Shown piece by piece: positions 48,570-58,886 of a stretch of DNA of 62,440 bases (the first letter of the stretch is position 1; each line of letters opens with the position of its first letter). Both the position numbers and the translations under genes were made by a program. The DNA comes from an uncultured Desulfovibrio sp. (GTDB lineage Bacteria > Desulfobacterota > Desulfovibrionia > Desulfovibrionales > Desulfovibrionaceae): positions 1 through 62,440 of the forward strand of contig NZ_CAJUBO010000015.1 in the NCBI RefSeq assembly GCF_910584445.1. The letters are read 5' to 3'. The notes under the pieces are model-generated. The model worked only from the letters and a program-made list of their open reading frames with translations, did no database searches and had not been told where the DNA came from.

Positions 48570-49595
48570 ATGCCCTCGCCGCGGGAACTGCCTGTGCGTA
48601 CCTGTTTTTTCTGCCCCCCTCTGCGGAAGCCGTCCGGCGGCATGGCCGTCATGGCGCAGCTTGCCGCCCATTTGCACGCTGCCGGCTGGCCCGTGGCCTT
48701 TGTCGTCAATGGCGAAATGCCGCCAGGAGTGAGCGCGCCCGACATTCCCGTCCTCACGCTGCAAACGGCAGCGCTGGCGCCAGGCGACCGCTGGATAGTT
48801 CCCGAAGGCTGGCCGGCCCTCCTGGCACCGGGCCTGCAGGCCCGGTGCCGATGCGCCGTCTATGTCCAGAACTGGGCTTTTGTCCACGGTATCCTGCCGG
48901 AAACTGTGGAATGGCAAAAGCTGGGGCTACGCATGTTTGCCGTGTCCTCCCCGGTCGCCCTCTTTGTCAGGGAGACGCTGGGACTCGCGGCGCCCATAGT
49001 GCGCCCGGCCATAGATACCGGACTCTTTTCCCCGGCGCCGGAGCTGCGGCCCGATCCCGCCGAGGAACTGCGGATCGCCTGGATGCCGCGGAAAAACCGG
49101 CACCTCGCCGTCCAGATACGCCGGATCTTCGAGTCGCTGGTCGCGCGGGCCGGGCGCAAGCCCCCCGTCTGGATCCCCATTGAAAACCTTCCGGCCGCCG
49201 ATGTGGCCGGGGTCCTGCGCACGGCGCATGTGTTCCTTGCCACCGGGTTTCCCGAAGGGTTCGGCCTCCCCCCGCTCGAAGCCATGGCCTGCGGTTGCCT
49301 GGTCGCCGGCTTCTCGGGCATGGGTGGCTGGGACTATATGCGGCAGGCCTTGCCCCGCGGCTTCAGGCCCTGGTTCGACCTGCCGGAGGTGCCCTGGGGC
49401 GCCAATGGCTTTTTTGCGGCTGATGGCGATGTCTGGGGCGCGGCCATGGCGCTCGGGGCAGCCTGTGACCGCCTGCTCGGGGGCACGGCCGTGGAAATCG
49501 TGGAAGCCGGCATCACCGCCGCCCGGTGGTACTCGTCCACGCGGCAGAGGGAAGAACTCCTCGGCCTTTGGCAGGAGCAAAGCTATTGGCGGTGA
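48570..49595 (+). CDS. Glycosyltransferase, GT-B fold (GT4-like)
   Basis: A glycosyltransferase of ~341 residues from the ATG at 48570 (MPSPRELPVRTCFFCPP). The N-terminal half holds the acceptor domain (GGMAVMAQLAAHLHAAGWPVAFV). The C-terminal half has the GT4 nucleotide-sugar site (VFLATGFPEGFGLPPLEAMACGCLVAGFSGMGG), including the EGFGLPPLEAMA signature. In-frame starts at 48468 and 48525 would add a basic, uncharacteristic head, and none has a good ribosome site, so the start is uncertain. No membrane helix is seen. It stands alone between the YbjQ-like gene and the convergent liv operon. The acceptor and donor are unknown. Confidence 0.8.
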   Translation: MPSPRELPVRTCFFCPPLRKPSGGMAVMAQLAAHLHAAGWPVAFVVNGEMPPGVSAPDIPVLTLQTAALAPGDRWIVPEGWPALLAPGLQARCRCAVYVQNWAFVHGILPETVEWQKLGLRMFAVSSPVALFVRETLGLAAPIVRPAIDTGLFSPAPELRPDPAEELRIAWMPRKNRHLAVQIRRIFESLVARAGRKPPVWIPIENLPAADVAGVLRTAHVFLATGFPEGFGLPPLEAMACGCLVAGFSGMGGWDYMRQALPRGFRPWFDLPEVPWGANGFFAADGDVWGAAMALGAACDRLLGGTAVEIVEAGITAARWYSSTRQREELLGLWQEQSYWR

Positions 49596-49622
49596 CGCGG
49601 CAGGCAGCGCGCCGGGCGGCCG

Positions 49623-50333
49623 TCAGCCGCCGAGATAGGCTTCCCGCACGGCGGCGTCGGCGAGGAGATTGGCCGCCGTGTCCTCGCGGACCACGCGGCC
49701 GACCTCCAGCACATAGCCCCGCGTGGCAAGCTTGAGGGCCGCGCGCGCGTTCTGCTCCACCAGGAGCACCGTCACGCCGCGCTCGTTGATGGCGCGCACG
49801 GTGTCAAAAATGGAGCGCACGAGCAGCGGCGCCAGGCCGAGGGATGGCTCGTCCAGCAGGAGCAGGCGCGGTTCGGCCATGAGGGCGCGGCCTATGGCGA
49901 GCATCTGCTGCTCCCCGCCAGAGAGGGTCCCCGCGAGCTGGCCCTTGCGTTCCAGCAGGCGGGGGAAAAGGTCGAAGATCCACTCCAGCGTGCGCTCGCT
50001 GCGGGCCGGGTCGCGGATGCTGAAGGCGCCGAGGCGCAGGTTCTCCAGCACGCTCATGGCGCCGAAAACGCGCCGTCCTTCCGGGGCCTGGGCAATGCCC
50101 AGGCCGACGACCTCATGGCTCGGCAGGCGCAGGAGGGGCGTGCCGTCAAAGAGGATCTCGCCCGAACAGGGGCGCACCAGGCCGCTGATGCTGAGCAGGG
50201 TCGTACTCTTGCCCGCGCCGTTGGCGCCGAGGATGGTAACGATCTCGCCCTCGTCCACATGGAGATTGATGCCGTGCAGGGCCTCCACGCTGCCGTAGCG
50301 CACCCGGATGTCGGAGAGTGTCAGGAGTGCCAT
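49623..50333 (-). CDS. livF: Branched-chain amino-acid ABC transporter ATPase LivF
   Basis: A 236-residue ABC ATPase of the LivF branch: Walker A GANGAGKST, Q-loop region IAQAPEGRRVFG (the EGRR motif is typical of LivF), signature TLSGGEQQMLAIGRAL, Walker B LLLLDEPSLGLAP and the LivF H-loop region VTVLLVEQNARAAL. It energises the LivHM permease from the cytoplasm. Start MALLTLSDIRVRYG at 50333 lies one base after the livG stop, so the genes are co-translated. Confidence 0.95.
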   Translation of the reverse strand: MALLTLSDIRVRYGSVEALHGINLHVDEGEIVTILGANGAGKSTTLLSISGLVRPCSGEILFDGTPLLRLPSHEVVGLGIAQAPEGRRVFGAMSVLENLRLGAFSIRDPARSERTLEWIFDLFPRLLERKGQLAGTLSGGEQQMLAIGRALMAEPRLLLLDEPSLGLAPLLVRSIFDTVRAINERGVTVLLVEQNARAALKLATRGYVLEVGRVVREDTAANLLADAAVREAYLGG

Positions 50334-50334
50334 G

Positions 50335-51101
<767 letters not shown>

Positions 51102-51105
<4 letters not shown>

Positions 51106-52052
51106 GAGGGCGCTCCCGCCCGGCCGGGCGGCGTGGCGTAGCGGCGGGGCAGCGGCGGCAGAAGCCCCTGCGGCCGCCAGATCATCATGATCATCATTGC
51201 CAGGCCGAAAATGAGCATCCGGGCTTCGGAAAATTCGCGCAGCAGCTCGGGCAGGCCAATGAAGAGGAAGACGCTCACGAGCACGCCCACCTGGCTGCCG
51301 CCGGAGAGGATGACCACGGCGAAAAGAATGACCGATTCCATGAAGTTGAAGGATTCCGGGGCGATGGTGAGCATCTTCGCGGCATAGACCGTGCCGGCCA
51401 CACCCGCCCAGACAGCGCCCAGGGTAAAGGCCGCCAGCTTGTAGCCCGTGACGTTGACGCCGCAGCCCTCGGCGGCCACATCGTCTTCCTTGATGTAATT
51501 GAGGGCGCGGCCGAAGCGCGAGCGCCACAGCCCGTAAAAGAGGAGCAGGCTCACCCCCACCATGCCCCAGACAAGATAGTAGAACTGCGGCCCCTTGACG
51601 ATCCTGAAACCGAAAAACACCGGCCGCGAAATGCCGAAAATGCCGTTGGCGCCGCCCGTGAGGCCGAAAATATCGTTGATGAGGGCGATACGCACGATCT
51701 CCACGATGCCGATGGTGACGATGAGCAGATAGTCGCCGCGCAGGTGGATGATGGGCCGGGCCACGGCCAGGGCGAACAGGCCCGCGGCCGCGCCCGCCGG
51801 CAGCATGGTGAGAAAGATGGGCCACTGGCACTGGGTGTTGAGAATGGCCGTGGCATAGGCGCCCACGGCGAAAAAGGCCGCGTGCCCCATGTTGAAGATG
51901 CCGGCCTGGCCGAGCATGACGTTCAGCGAGAGCGAGAGCAGGGCATACAGCCCGATCATGACGCACACGTCCGTCCAGTAGGCGTTGCAGGCCAACGGCA
52001 GGCCGGCGATGATCACGGCGAGGATGACATAGAGGGGCGCGCGGCGGCTCAT
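51102..52052 (-). CDS. livM: Branched-chain amino-acid ABC transporter permease LivM
   Basis: A 316-residue inner-membrane permease with about nine to ten helices and the LivM hallmark GQAGIFNMGHAAFFAVGAYATAIL. The conserved cytoplasmic loop for ATPase coupling is present (RSRFGRALNYIKEDDVAAEGCGVNV). The C-terminus is short and Pro-rich (QGLLPPLPRRYATPP). It overlaps both neighbours as ATGA. Confidence 0.94.
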
Positions 52053-52954
52053 AGCTTGTCCGCCGTGCGTTCGCCCAGGATGCCCGTGGGACGGATGATG
52101 AGGATGAGGATGAGGACGAGGAAGGCCACGGCGTCCTTCCAGGCCATGGCGACATAGCCGGCGGCGAGCGCTTCGGTGACGCCGAGGAGCAGGCCGCCCA
52201 GCATGGCGCCCGGGATATTGCCGATGCCGCCAAGGATGGCGGCGGTGAAGGCCTTGAGTCCGTAGGACCAGCCCATGGTGAAGTCGATCTGGCCGTAATA
52301 GATGCCCACCATGAGTCCGGCCATGCCGCCAAGCCCCGGCCCGATGAGGAAGACCAGGGCGATGACCCTGTCCACGTTGATGCCCATGAGCCGGGCGGCG
52401 CCGGGGTCGATGGCCGTGGCGCGGATGGCGGCGCCCATGCGCGTGCGCTGGATGAATGCCGAGAGCGCGAGCATGAGCGCCACGCTCGCGCCGAGGATGA
52501 GCAGGCGCACGCCGGGCACGCTCACGCCGAAGAGGCTGACCGTGAAATCGGGCCGGAGAAAGTCGGGATAGACATAGACCCTGGCCCCGTAAAGGAGCAT
52601 GATGGCGTTTTCGAAAAAGATGGAGGCCCCCAGGGCCGACACCACGGCCGAGAGCCGGTTGGCGCCGCGCAGGGGGCGGTAGGCCGCGCGTTCCAGCAGC
52701 ACGCCGATGAGGGCCACCAGCAGCCCGACCATGAGGAAGACTGCCAGCACGGCCACGGCCGGCGGCAGGATGCCCGCGAGGTTCCAGCTCGCCAGCAGGG
52801 TGAGGCCCAGATAGGCCCCGATGGTGAACAGGTCGCCATGGGCGAAGTTGATGAGCTTGAGCACGCCATAGACCATGGTGTAGCCCAGAGCCACCAGAGC
52901 GTAGATGCCGCCCACGGCCAGACCGTTGAGAAGCTGCTGGAAAAACTGTTCCAT
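52049..52954 (-). CDS. livH: Branched-chain amino-acid ABC transporter permease LivH
   Basis: A 301-residue permease with about eight helices and LivH markers: NGLAVGGIYALVALGYTMVYGVLKLINFAHGD at the start, the coupling loop RTRMGAAIRATAIDPGAARLMGINVDRVI, and GGIGNIPGAMLGGLLLGV. It follows the binding-protein gene after a 151-base gap with GC hairpins that may set the ratio of binding protein to permease. Its stop overlaps the livM start. Confidence 0.94.
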   Translation of the reverse strand: MEQFFQQLLNGLAVGGIYALVALGYTMVYGVLKLINFAHGDLFTIGAYLGLTLLASWNLAGILPPAVAVLAVFLMVGLLVALIGVLLERAAYRPLRGANRLSAVVSALGASIFFENAIMLLYGARVYVYPDFLRPDFTVSLFGVSVPGVRLLILGASVALMLALSAFIQRTRMGAAIRATAIDPGAARLMGINVDRVIALVFLIGPGLGGMAGLMVGIYYGQIDFTMGWSYGLKAFTAAILGGIGNIPGAMLGGLLLGVTEALAAGYVAMAWKDAVAFLVLILILIIRPTGILGERTADKL

Positions 52955-53105
52955 GACGTGCGTGTCAGGTGCCCGTTTCTGCCCGTCGCGCCGCGTCCGC
53001 GGCGACCCTGATGGCCGCGGGCAAAAACGCGCGGGTTTCGCTCCCGGCGGTCAGGCCGCCGCAAGCCCCATGCGGGTCCCCAGTGGCTGCGGTCGCGCGC
53101 GGAGG

Positions 53106-54236
53106 CTAGCGCGGCTGCAGTTCAAAGGTCCCCGCGCCGTTGACCACATAGGTGCGGTAGAATTCTCCCACCCGGTCGCCCTTGGCGTCAAAGCCGAGGC
53201 TGCCGGAAAGGCCGGGCATGTCCTTGAGGCCCTTGAGCCACGCGGCCATGGCTTCCGGCTCGGTCTTGCCCGCGGTCAGCGCGGCCTCCACCGCCTTGTA
53301 GGCGTCCCCGGCGAGCACCGCCCATACCGAAACGGGCACGCTGGCGTATCTGGCCTTGTACGCCGCGAGAAAGTCCCTGGCTTCCTTCGTGTCCATATCC
53401 TGCGGCAGCGGCGGGCTGATGAAGAAATAGCCTGCGGCGGCCTCAGGCCCGGCGATCTTGACGAGGTCCTGATGGTTGGCCGCGTCGCCGCCCATCATGG
53501 GCACGTTCCAGCCCATTTCCTTTTTCTGGCGCAGGAGCATGCCGGTCTCGGGGTAATAGCCGGTGAAGAAGATCAGGTCGGGATTGGCGGCCTTGAGCTT
53601 GGTGAGGATGGCCGTGTAGTCGCGTTCGCCCGGCGTCAGCGCGTCGAAGAAGATGACCCTGATGCCGTCCTTTTCCAGCGCGGCGCGGCTTTCCTCGGCG
53701 AGGCCCTTGGCGTAGGAGGAATTGTCGTGGAGCAGGGCCACGGCCTTGTAGCCGCCCTTTTTGATGGCCGCGGCCGCGGACTTGCCCTGGGCGTCGTCAC
53801 GCGGGCAGGTGCGGAAGAAGCGCTCAAGCCCCTTTTCCGTGAGGCGCACGCTGGTGGAGCCGGTGCCGATCTGCACCAGGCCGGATTCATCCAGAATGTT
53901 CTGGCTCGCTTCGGTCACCGCCGAGCCGTAGGTGCCGATGACCGCCACAACGCCCGCGGAGGCGAGCTTCTGGGCGGCAAGGGCCGCGGTGCGCGGGTCT
54001 CCGGCGTCGTCCTCCACCACCAGACGCACCGTATCGCCGTTGATGCCGCCCCGGGCGTTGGTCTCGTCCACCAGGAGGCTGACGATGTTCTTCATGTCCT
54101 GGCCTTCGGAGGCCCACTTGCCCGTGAGCGGGCACATGAGGCCCACCTTGATTTCCCCGCTCAGGGCGGGACGGGCGATCAGCACGGGCAGAAGCGCGAG
54201 CGCCAGCGCGCCCAGCAGGCCGAAAACTCTCTTCAT
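53106..54236 (-). CDS. livK: Periplasmic branched-chain amino-acid binding protein LivK
   Basis: A 376-residue type I periplasmic binding protein. The signal peptide MKRVFGLLGALALALLPVLI...ALS is followed by IKVGLMCPLTGKWASEGQDM, LLVDETNARGGINGDTVRLVVEDDAGDP, VVAVIGTYGSAVTEASQNILD and VALLHDNSSYAKGLAEESRAAL, all standard for the family. Ligand-contact residues GTGSTS and the mid-protein GGDAAN are present. Ligand choice among branched amino acids, amides or other small molecules cannot be fixed. Start ATG at 54236 has GAGAGG. It is the first gene of the operon. Confidence 0.93.
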   Translation of the reverse strand: MKRVFGLLGALALALLPVLIARPALSGEIKVGLMCPLTGKWASEGQDMKNIVSLLVDETNARGGINGDTVRLVVEDDAGDPRTAALAAQKLASAGVVAVIGTYGSAVTEASQNILDESGLVQIGTGSTSVRLTEKGLERFFRTCPRDDAQGKSAAAAIKKGGYKAVALLHDNSSYAKGLAEESRAALEKDGIRVIFFDALTPGERDYTAILTKLKAANPDLIFFTGYYPETGMLLRQKKEMGWNVPMMGGDAANHQDLVKIAGPEAAAGYFFISPPLPQDMDTKEARDFLAAYKARYASVPVSVWAVLAGDAYKAVEAALTAGKTEPEAMAAWLKGLKDMPGLSGSLGFDAKGDRVGEFYRTYVVNGAGTFELQPR

Positions 54237-54532
54237 GCGGAACCTCTCACAAGCGGCAATGTTGAAAGTGGCGGCATCGTACCGCAAAACTCGACAAAGC
54301 AAAAGCCCCAATCCCGCGCGGGATGCCGGAGCGCCCTGCGCGTTATCAGGGGGCATCGCCCGGTGAGCGCCCCAGATGGCGGACGACGGCGGCCGCCACG
54401 CCTCGCGCTCCCGGGGTGGCGTCCGGGCGCGGGCGGTCCCGCCGCTGGCGCGCGGCGCGGAAATGGGGCATACTGGCGCCGTGGCCGGACTCTCCGCGCG
54501 GTGCGGCTCCCCACCGGTCACAGGAGCGACGG
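54237..54532. promoter_or_regulatory. Divergent spacer between livK and mscS
   Basis: About 296 bases with promoters expected in both directions. On the livK strand a TTGCTT and a TACGAT stand 15 bases apart near 54300-54275, too close for a good promoter. A CCCGCGCGGG palindrome lies around 54315. No operator was recognised. Confidence 0.4.
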
Positions 54533-55777
54533 ATGGACCCCGATACCTGGAAGATCCTGCTCGAATATTTCGATTACCGGCAATTCCTTGCGAGCAACCC
54601 GCCCCTGCGGCTGGCCTGCATCTTCGGCGGCATGTGCCTCATGGCGGCGGCCATCCACGCGCTTTCGCCGTGGTGCCAGCGCAGGCTCGAAGCCTTTGCC
54701 GCCAGAAAGTACCATCTGGAGGGCGGGGGCAGCGCGCCCTCGGGCAAGGGCGCCGGCGGCAAGGGCGCCGACGGCGGGGACGGCACGCTCAACGCCATGG
54801 ACTTCGCCATGTTCGAGCGCGTCATGGTCAACCTCAGGCGGCTGCTCTATCTCGCCATTCTGGCCTGGGGGGCGCACATGCTCAGGCTCGCGCCGGCCTA
54901 CGCCACCGCCATCGCCTCCCTTTTCTCCATCATCTGCACCATCACGGGCATCGCGTTCGTGGCCTCGCTGGTGCCGTTCAATCTCGACCTCTACATGCGC
55001 CGCCACGGCGAGACGCTCAAGACCTCCCAGACCCGTTCCCTCATGCCCATCATCACGGGCATCATCTGGGCCGTGGGACTCACCTTCCTGCTGGACAACA
55101 TGGGCTTCCACGTCTCGACCATCATTGCGGGACTCGGCATCGTGGGCGTGGCCGTGGGTCTGGCCGGGCAGGCGATCCTGGCGGATTTTTTCAGCTATAT
55201 CGTCATCCTGCTCGACAAGCCCTTCCGCATCGGCGACCATGTGCAGCTTGCCGGCGGCAAGGCGGGGGATGTGGAATACATGGGACCCAAGACCACCCAT
55301 CTCCGCAGTCTGGAGGGGGACCTCATCATCTGCGCCAACTCCGAAATGACGCGGGGCGTCATCGTCAATCTCGGCAGCGTGCGCGAGCGCCCGGTGGTGC
55401 TGGAAATCGGCGTGGCCTACGAAACGCCCATGGACGTGGTCAGGCGCGTGCCGGACATCCTGCGCGAGGTGGTGGACTCGTTCCCGCGCTGCAGTTTCGA
55501 CCGCGCCTGCATGCTCGGGTTCGGCACGGCCAATTACCGGTTCCAGCTTCTCTATGTGGTGCGGCAAAGCGGCATCCGGGAGTTCCAGCTGACGCGTTCG
55601 GCCGTCAACCTCGCCATTCAGGAGCGGCTCAATGCCGGGCATATCCCCAGCGCCTATCCCACGACCCATGTGCTGCTGACGGAAACGCCGCAGGGCGCAG
55701 GCCCTGCCGCGGGCGCCGCGCCTGCCCCCGCAGCGGACCCCGGCGCCGGCGCGGCATCCCCGCCGCCCGGCGCGTGA
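54533..55777 (+). CDS. MscS-family mechanosensitive channel
   Basis: A 414-residue small-conductance mechanosensitive channel. About five helices precede and include the pore helix (GIVGVAVGLAGQAILADFFSYIVILLDKPFRIGDHV), which carries the Gly/Ala packing and the start of the beta domain. The cytoplasmic cage follows (TTHLRSLEGDLIICANSEMTRGVIVNLG). Between helices one and two is a Gly/Lys-rich insert (residues ~60-85), and the C-terminus is an Ala/Pro tail. The start ATG at 54533 has AGGAG. It protects cells from hypo-osmotic shock. It stands alone. Confidence 0.92.
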   Translation: MDPDTWKILLEYFDYRQFLASNPPLRLACIFGGMCLMAAAIHALSPWCQRRLEAFAARKYHLEGGGSAPSGKGAGGKGADGGDGTLNAMDFAMFERVMVNLRRLLYLAILAWGAHMLRLAPAYATAIASLFSIICTITGIAFVASLVPFNLDLYMRRHGETLKTSQTRSLMPIITGIIWAVGLTFLLDNMGFHVSTIIAGLGIVGVAVGLAGQAILADFFSYIVILLDKPFRIGDHVQLAGGKAGDVEYMGPKTTHLRSLEGDLIICANSEMTRGVIVNLGSVRERPVVLEIGVAYETPMDVVRRVPDILREVVDSFPRCSFDRACMLGFGTANYRFQLLYVVRQSGIREFQLTRSAVNLAIQERLNAGHIPSAYPTTHVLLTETPQGAGPAAGAAPAPAADPGAGAASPPPGA

Positions 55778-55814
55778 GCGGCCGCGCGCTGCGTCTGCCC
55801 CCGCCGGCCGGCCC

Positions 55815-57071
55815 TCAATGCCGGTGCCTGCGCGGCGTATTCTCCACAGCGTCGTCCCTGCGGAGCAGCAGGGTGAGAACGCAAGAGAGCAGCAGGCACA
55901 CGCCGAAAAAGATATCCGCCAGTGCATAGCTGCCGCAGAGGTCATGCGAAAGCCCCATGACGGGAAAGCCCGCGCAGCGCAGGATGATGAAGAAGGAGAT
56001 GAACTTGTAGGCCGACAGGAAGTTCTGGCTGCCGAAATAGTAGGAAACAACGGCGGGCAGCACTGTCCACAGGCCGCCGATGCAACTGCCGAACGCCATG
56101 CTGAAGAGGGCCATGCTGACCAGCGATGGCGGCAGTTGCAGCAGGAGCAGGCTCGCCACGCTGCAGGCCATGATGAGCCTGGCGGCGGCAAGCGGCGTGA
56201 AACGGTCGCTGAACCAGCCCCAGGCGTACTTGGCAAGGGCCGCGAACAGGGCGGAAAGACACGCCAGGAGCATGGCCGGATAGGGGGCGAGGCCCATGTC
56301 CGCGAAGCGGGGCTTCATCTGGCTCATGACGGCGGAACCGGTCATGAGCGCCAGGCCGAAGGCCAGCCCCACGAACCACGCCTGCCGTGAATGCGCCAGC
56401 GCCATGAACGAGGCGTTGACCCGCGCCACCCCCGCCGCGCGCGGTTCATGCCGCCGGCCGTCGGGATGCAGCTCCATGGCCTGCGGCTCGTCACGCACGA
56501 GGAACCAGGAAAGTGGCGCCAGCAGAAGGGTCAGGGCGCCCAGCGCCGCATAGGAGGCCGCCACGCCGCAGCCGTGGATCAGCACCATGCTCAGGAAGGG
56601 CAGGATGACGCCGGAAAGGGAGGTCCCGGCATTTGCCAGGCCGAACGCGCGCCCCTGGAAATGGCGGAACCAGCGGCTCATGAGCGCGTTGCCCACCACG
56701 CCCCCGCAGAACTGGGTGCAGACCCAGAGGATGATGAAGAACAGCGTGAACAGGCGCAGACTGTCCGTCATGCCCATGCAGACGGTCGCCACGCCGCCGC
56801 ACAGCGCGCCCAGAGTGGTGAGCGCGCGCAACGAGTGCCGGGTGGACACCGCCGCCGCCAGCGGCATGGCGAGCTGGCCCATGAGCGCGGCAAGGCCCAT
56901 GCTCACGTTGAGTCCCGCGCGTGACCAGCCGTGCAGCTCGCACAGCGGTTCCATGAAGGCATTCATGCAGTAGAGCGCGCTCCCCTGGAGCATGAAGTTG
57001 CAGCCCATGGTGAGGAAGCTCAGTTTCCAGCCGTAAAACATGATCGTCGTGTCCGTGCGTTGCCGCGCCAT
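55815..57071 (-). CDS. MFS transporter, OxlT-like (monocarboxylate/oxalate-formate type)
   Basis: A 418-residue MFS carrier with 12 helices. The N-terminus FYGWKLSFLTMGCNFMLQGSALYCMNAFMEPL is typical of the oxalate:formate antiporter and monocarboxylate branch. FGLANAGTSLSGVILPFL and YAWGWFSDRFTPLAAARL follow, the last matching the MFS motif after helix 8. The substrate is probably an organic anion, but that is inference. The start may be the ATG at 57071 or the one at 57041 (MFYGWKLSF). It lies 42 bases after the SUMF1-type gene on the same strand. Confidence 0.82.
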   Translation of the reverse strand: MARQRTDTTIMFYGWKLSFLTMGCNFMLQGSALYCMNAFMEPLCELHGWSRAGLNVSMGLAALMGQLAMPLAAAVSTRHSLRALTTLGALCGGVATVCMGMTDSLRLFTLFFIILWVCTQFCGGVVGNALMSRWFRHFQGRAFGLANAGTSLSGVILPFLSMVLIHGCGVAASYAALGALTLLLAPLSWFLVRDEPQAMELHPDGRRHEPRAAGVARVNASFMALAHSRQAWFVGLAFGLALMTGSAVMSQMKPRFADMGLAPYPAMLLACLSALFAALAKYAWGWFSDRFTPLAAARLIMACSVASLLLLQLPPSLVSMALFSMAFGSCIGGLWTVLPAVVSYYFGSQNFLSAYKFISFFIILRCAGFPVMGLSHDLCGSYALADIFFGVCLLLSCVLTLLLRRDDAVENTPRRHRH

Positions 57072-57113
57072 CGCCGGGAGACGCGCTGCGGCATGTTCCT
57101 GTCTACTTCCTGT

Positions 57114-58886
57114 CTACAGCGGCAACACTTTGAAATGCTGCTCCGGGAGGATCCCCTTGAGGATGTCCCTGACGCTCAGGGAAGCGACGCCCCTGGCCCG
57201 CGCCCGGGCAAGCCAGTCCTCGAGCACGGCGATATTCTGCGTCATGTGGGTGTTGAACACGCCCGCGCCCCCGTATTCCCGGCGGCACTGCGCGGCGAGC
57301 CGTTCCGTCTCCGCCGCCGGGGCCGCGCCCACAAGGCCGAGGCTCGCGCGGTAATAGCCCGCGCCCATCCGCAGGGACTCGAGGTAATCCTTGAGGTCGC
57401 TCCCGGCCTGGGCCAGCAGCTTTTCGGCCTGCGCCCTGGTGGCCGCGTCCATGGGTTTTTTCAGCATCTCGCGGATCTTTTCCCGCTGTTTGTACGCCGC
57501 GCTGTAGCGAAAGGCAAAGGCGCGCAGGGTTTCGGCCTGATAGAGCAGGGAGCGGAATTCGTGTTCCAGCGTTCCGGCGCGTTCGCGGCGGGCGGCGCTT
57601 TCCTGATCTTCAAGCATGGCGCGCAACTGGTCGAGCTGGGGCTTGAGTCCCGGGGCGGCGGCGGCAAGGGCCTCCACGGCCTCCAGAGGCGTGCGCCCCG
57701 CCCTGGCGGCCGCGGGCGCGGGGGCGCGTTCTTCCCGGCGCAGGAGTTCCAGCCGCTCGGCATTGGGGATATTGATCCCGGAAAGCGCCACGCGCATGCC
57801 CAGGTCTTCGGGCCTGCTCGGCCCGGATGCCGTGAGGAGCGGCACCTCGTCGCGGCGCCCCGGCGCCACGCCCGCCGCGTCGCTACGGAAGCTCCCGCCC
57901 TTGACGAGGATGCCGCCCGCCGCCCCGTGGAGCCGCCGGCGCACGATCCCCGACTGCATGTCCGCAATGGAAAGACGGAAAAAGCCGTCCGTCATTTCGC
58001 GCACATTGCCGAGAGTATCGTGGACCCCGAGGGGATTGGCATTGCGCGAGCCGATGGGCGCCGGGCCTGACAGGACCGCGTCAGCGGAAAAAACGCCGTA
58101 ATCCTTGAGCGCCTTGCCGTCCTCCAGCGGAAAAACGTCCTTGTCCGCCCACCATTCCGGGGGCACGCTGGCGCCGCCGCGCGCCGCGAACTCCCATTCC
58201 TCTTCCGTGGGCAGGCGCAGGAAGCCCACATTTTTTGTGCCCGCGAAGCGCGGCAGGCTGTCGGCATGCTCGCGCACCAGCCACGCGTTGTATTTCTGGA
58301 GAAAGCGCTGGGCGTCGAACCAGGAGATGCCGCCCTCCGGCAGGTTGGCGCCCGCCGGGGCCGTCGCGCCCTTCACCGGGCAGGCGTCCGCGTCCACACT
58401 GCCGTCGTCGTTGACGGCGCGCATGACCGCCTCCCACTGGAGACGGCTGATCTCGTACTTGCCGATGAAGTAAAAGGTGTCGCCGGCGGTCTTTTGGGCG
58501 GTGTCGTCGGCGGCGACGGCCGGGCGCCAGCCGGCGGGCAGGTCGGTCAGGGTGAAGGGCGCGGCGATATGGCCGTCGAACTGGCGTTCATAGACCTGGC
58601 GTTCGCCATCCGCGGCATTGACCACGCCCATGGAAAAGGTCCTGTCCTTGATGAGTCCGCCGGCGGGCACGCGGACCGCGCGCAGGCTCAGGGAAAGGCC
58701 GCAGGGCATGGGCAGGACGATGTCGTCCCGCGCCGGGCGCGGGTTCCAGGCTGTCTCCACGGGAACGCCGTCATTGGCGGACGTGAAGGCCGCCGGCGCG
58801 GGGCGCGGCGCAAGCAGGAACAGGGCGGCGAGGGCGGCGCAGATGCCCCCCGGCAGACGACGACAGGCGGGCGCGTGCATGGTCAC
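57114..58886 (-). CDS. Exported SUMF1/FGE-fold protein, TagR-like, with helical extension
   Basis: A 590-residue exported protein. A signal peptide (GGICAALAALFLLAPRPAPAA) is followed by a formylglycine-generating-enzyme fold at ~60-400: TFYFIGKYEISRLQWEAVM, WFDAQRFLQKYNAWL, FLRLPTEEEWEFAARGG, LGVHDTLGNVREMTDGFF, ILVKGGSFRSDAAG and EDLGMRVALSG. The active-site Cys pair of true FGE is absent, as in TagR and PvdO. The last ~190 residues are helical and coiled-coil prone (LDQLRAMLEDQESAARRERAGTLEHEF). The GTG start overlaps the permease stop (GTGA). With the upstream ATPase and permease the arrangement equals TagT-TagS-TagR, which control type VI secretion kinase activation in Pseudomonas. Confidence 0.8.
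   Translation of the reverse strand: MTMHAPACRRLPGGICAALAALFLLAPRPAPAAFTSANDGVPVETAWNPRPARDDIVLPMPCGLSLSLRAVRVPAGGLIKDRTFSMGVVNAADGERQVYERQFDGHIAAPFTLTDLPAGWRPAVAADDTAQKTAGDTFYFIGKYEISRLQWEAVMRAVNDDGSVDADACPVKGATAPAGANLPEGGISWFDAQRFLQKYNAWLVREHADSLPRFAGTKNVGFLRLPTEEEWEFAARGGASVPPEWWADKDVFPLEDGKALKDYGVFSADAVLSGPAPIGSRNANPLGVHDTLGNVREMTDGFFRLSIADMQSGIVRRRLHGAAGGILVKGGSFRSDAAGVAPGRRDEVPLLTASGPSRPEDLGMRVALSGINIPNAERLELLRREERAPAPAAARAGRTPLEAVEALAAAAPGLKPQLDQLRAMLEDQESAARRERAGTLEHEFRSLLYQAETLRAFAFRYSAAYKQREKIREMLKKPMDAATRAQAEKLLAQAGSDLKDYLESLRMGAGYYRASLGLVGAAPAAETERLAAQCRREYGGAGVFNTHMTQNIAVLEDWLARARARGVASLSVRDILKGILPEQHFKVLPL

Noticed and set aside
57114..58886. Catalytic formylglycine-generating enzyme
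   Set aside because: The Cys pair needed for sulfatase activation is absent, no sulfatase is nearby, and the protein is exported beside an FtsX-type permease.
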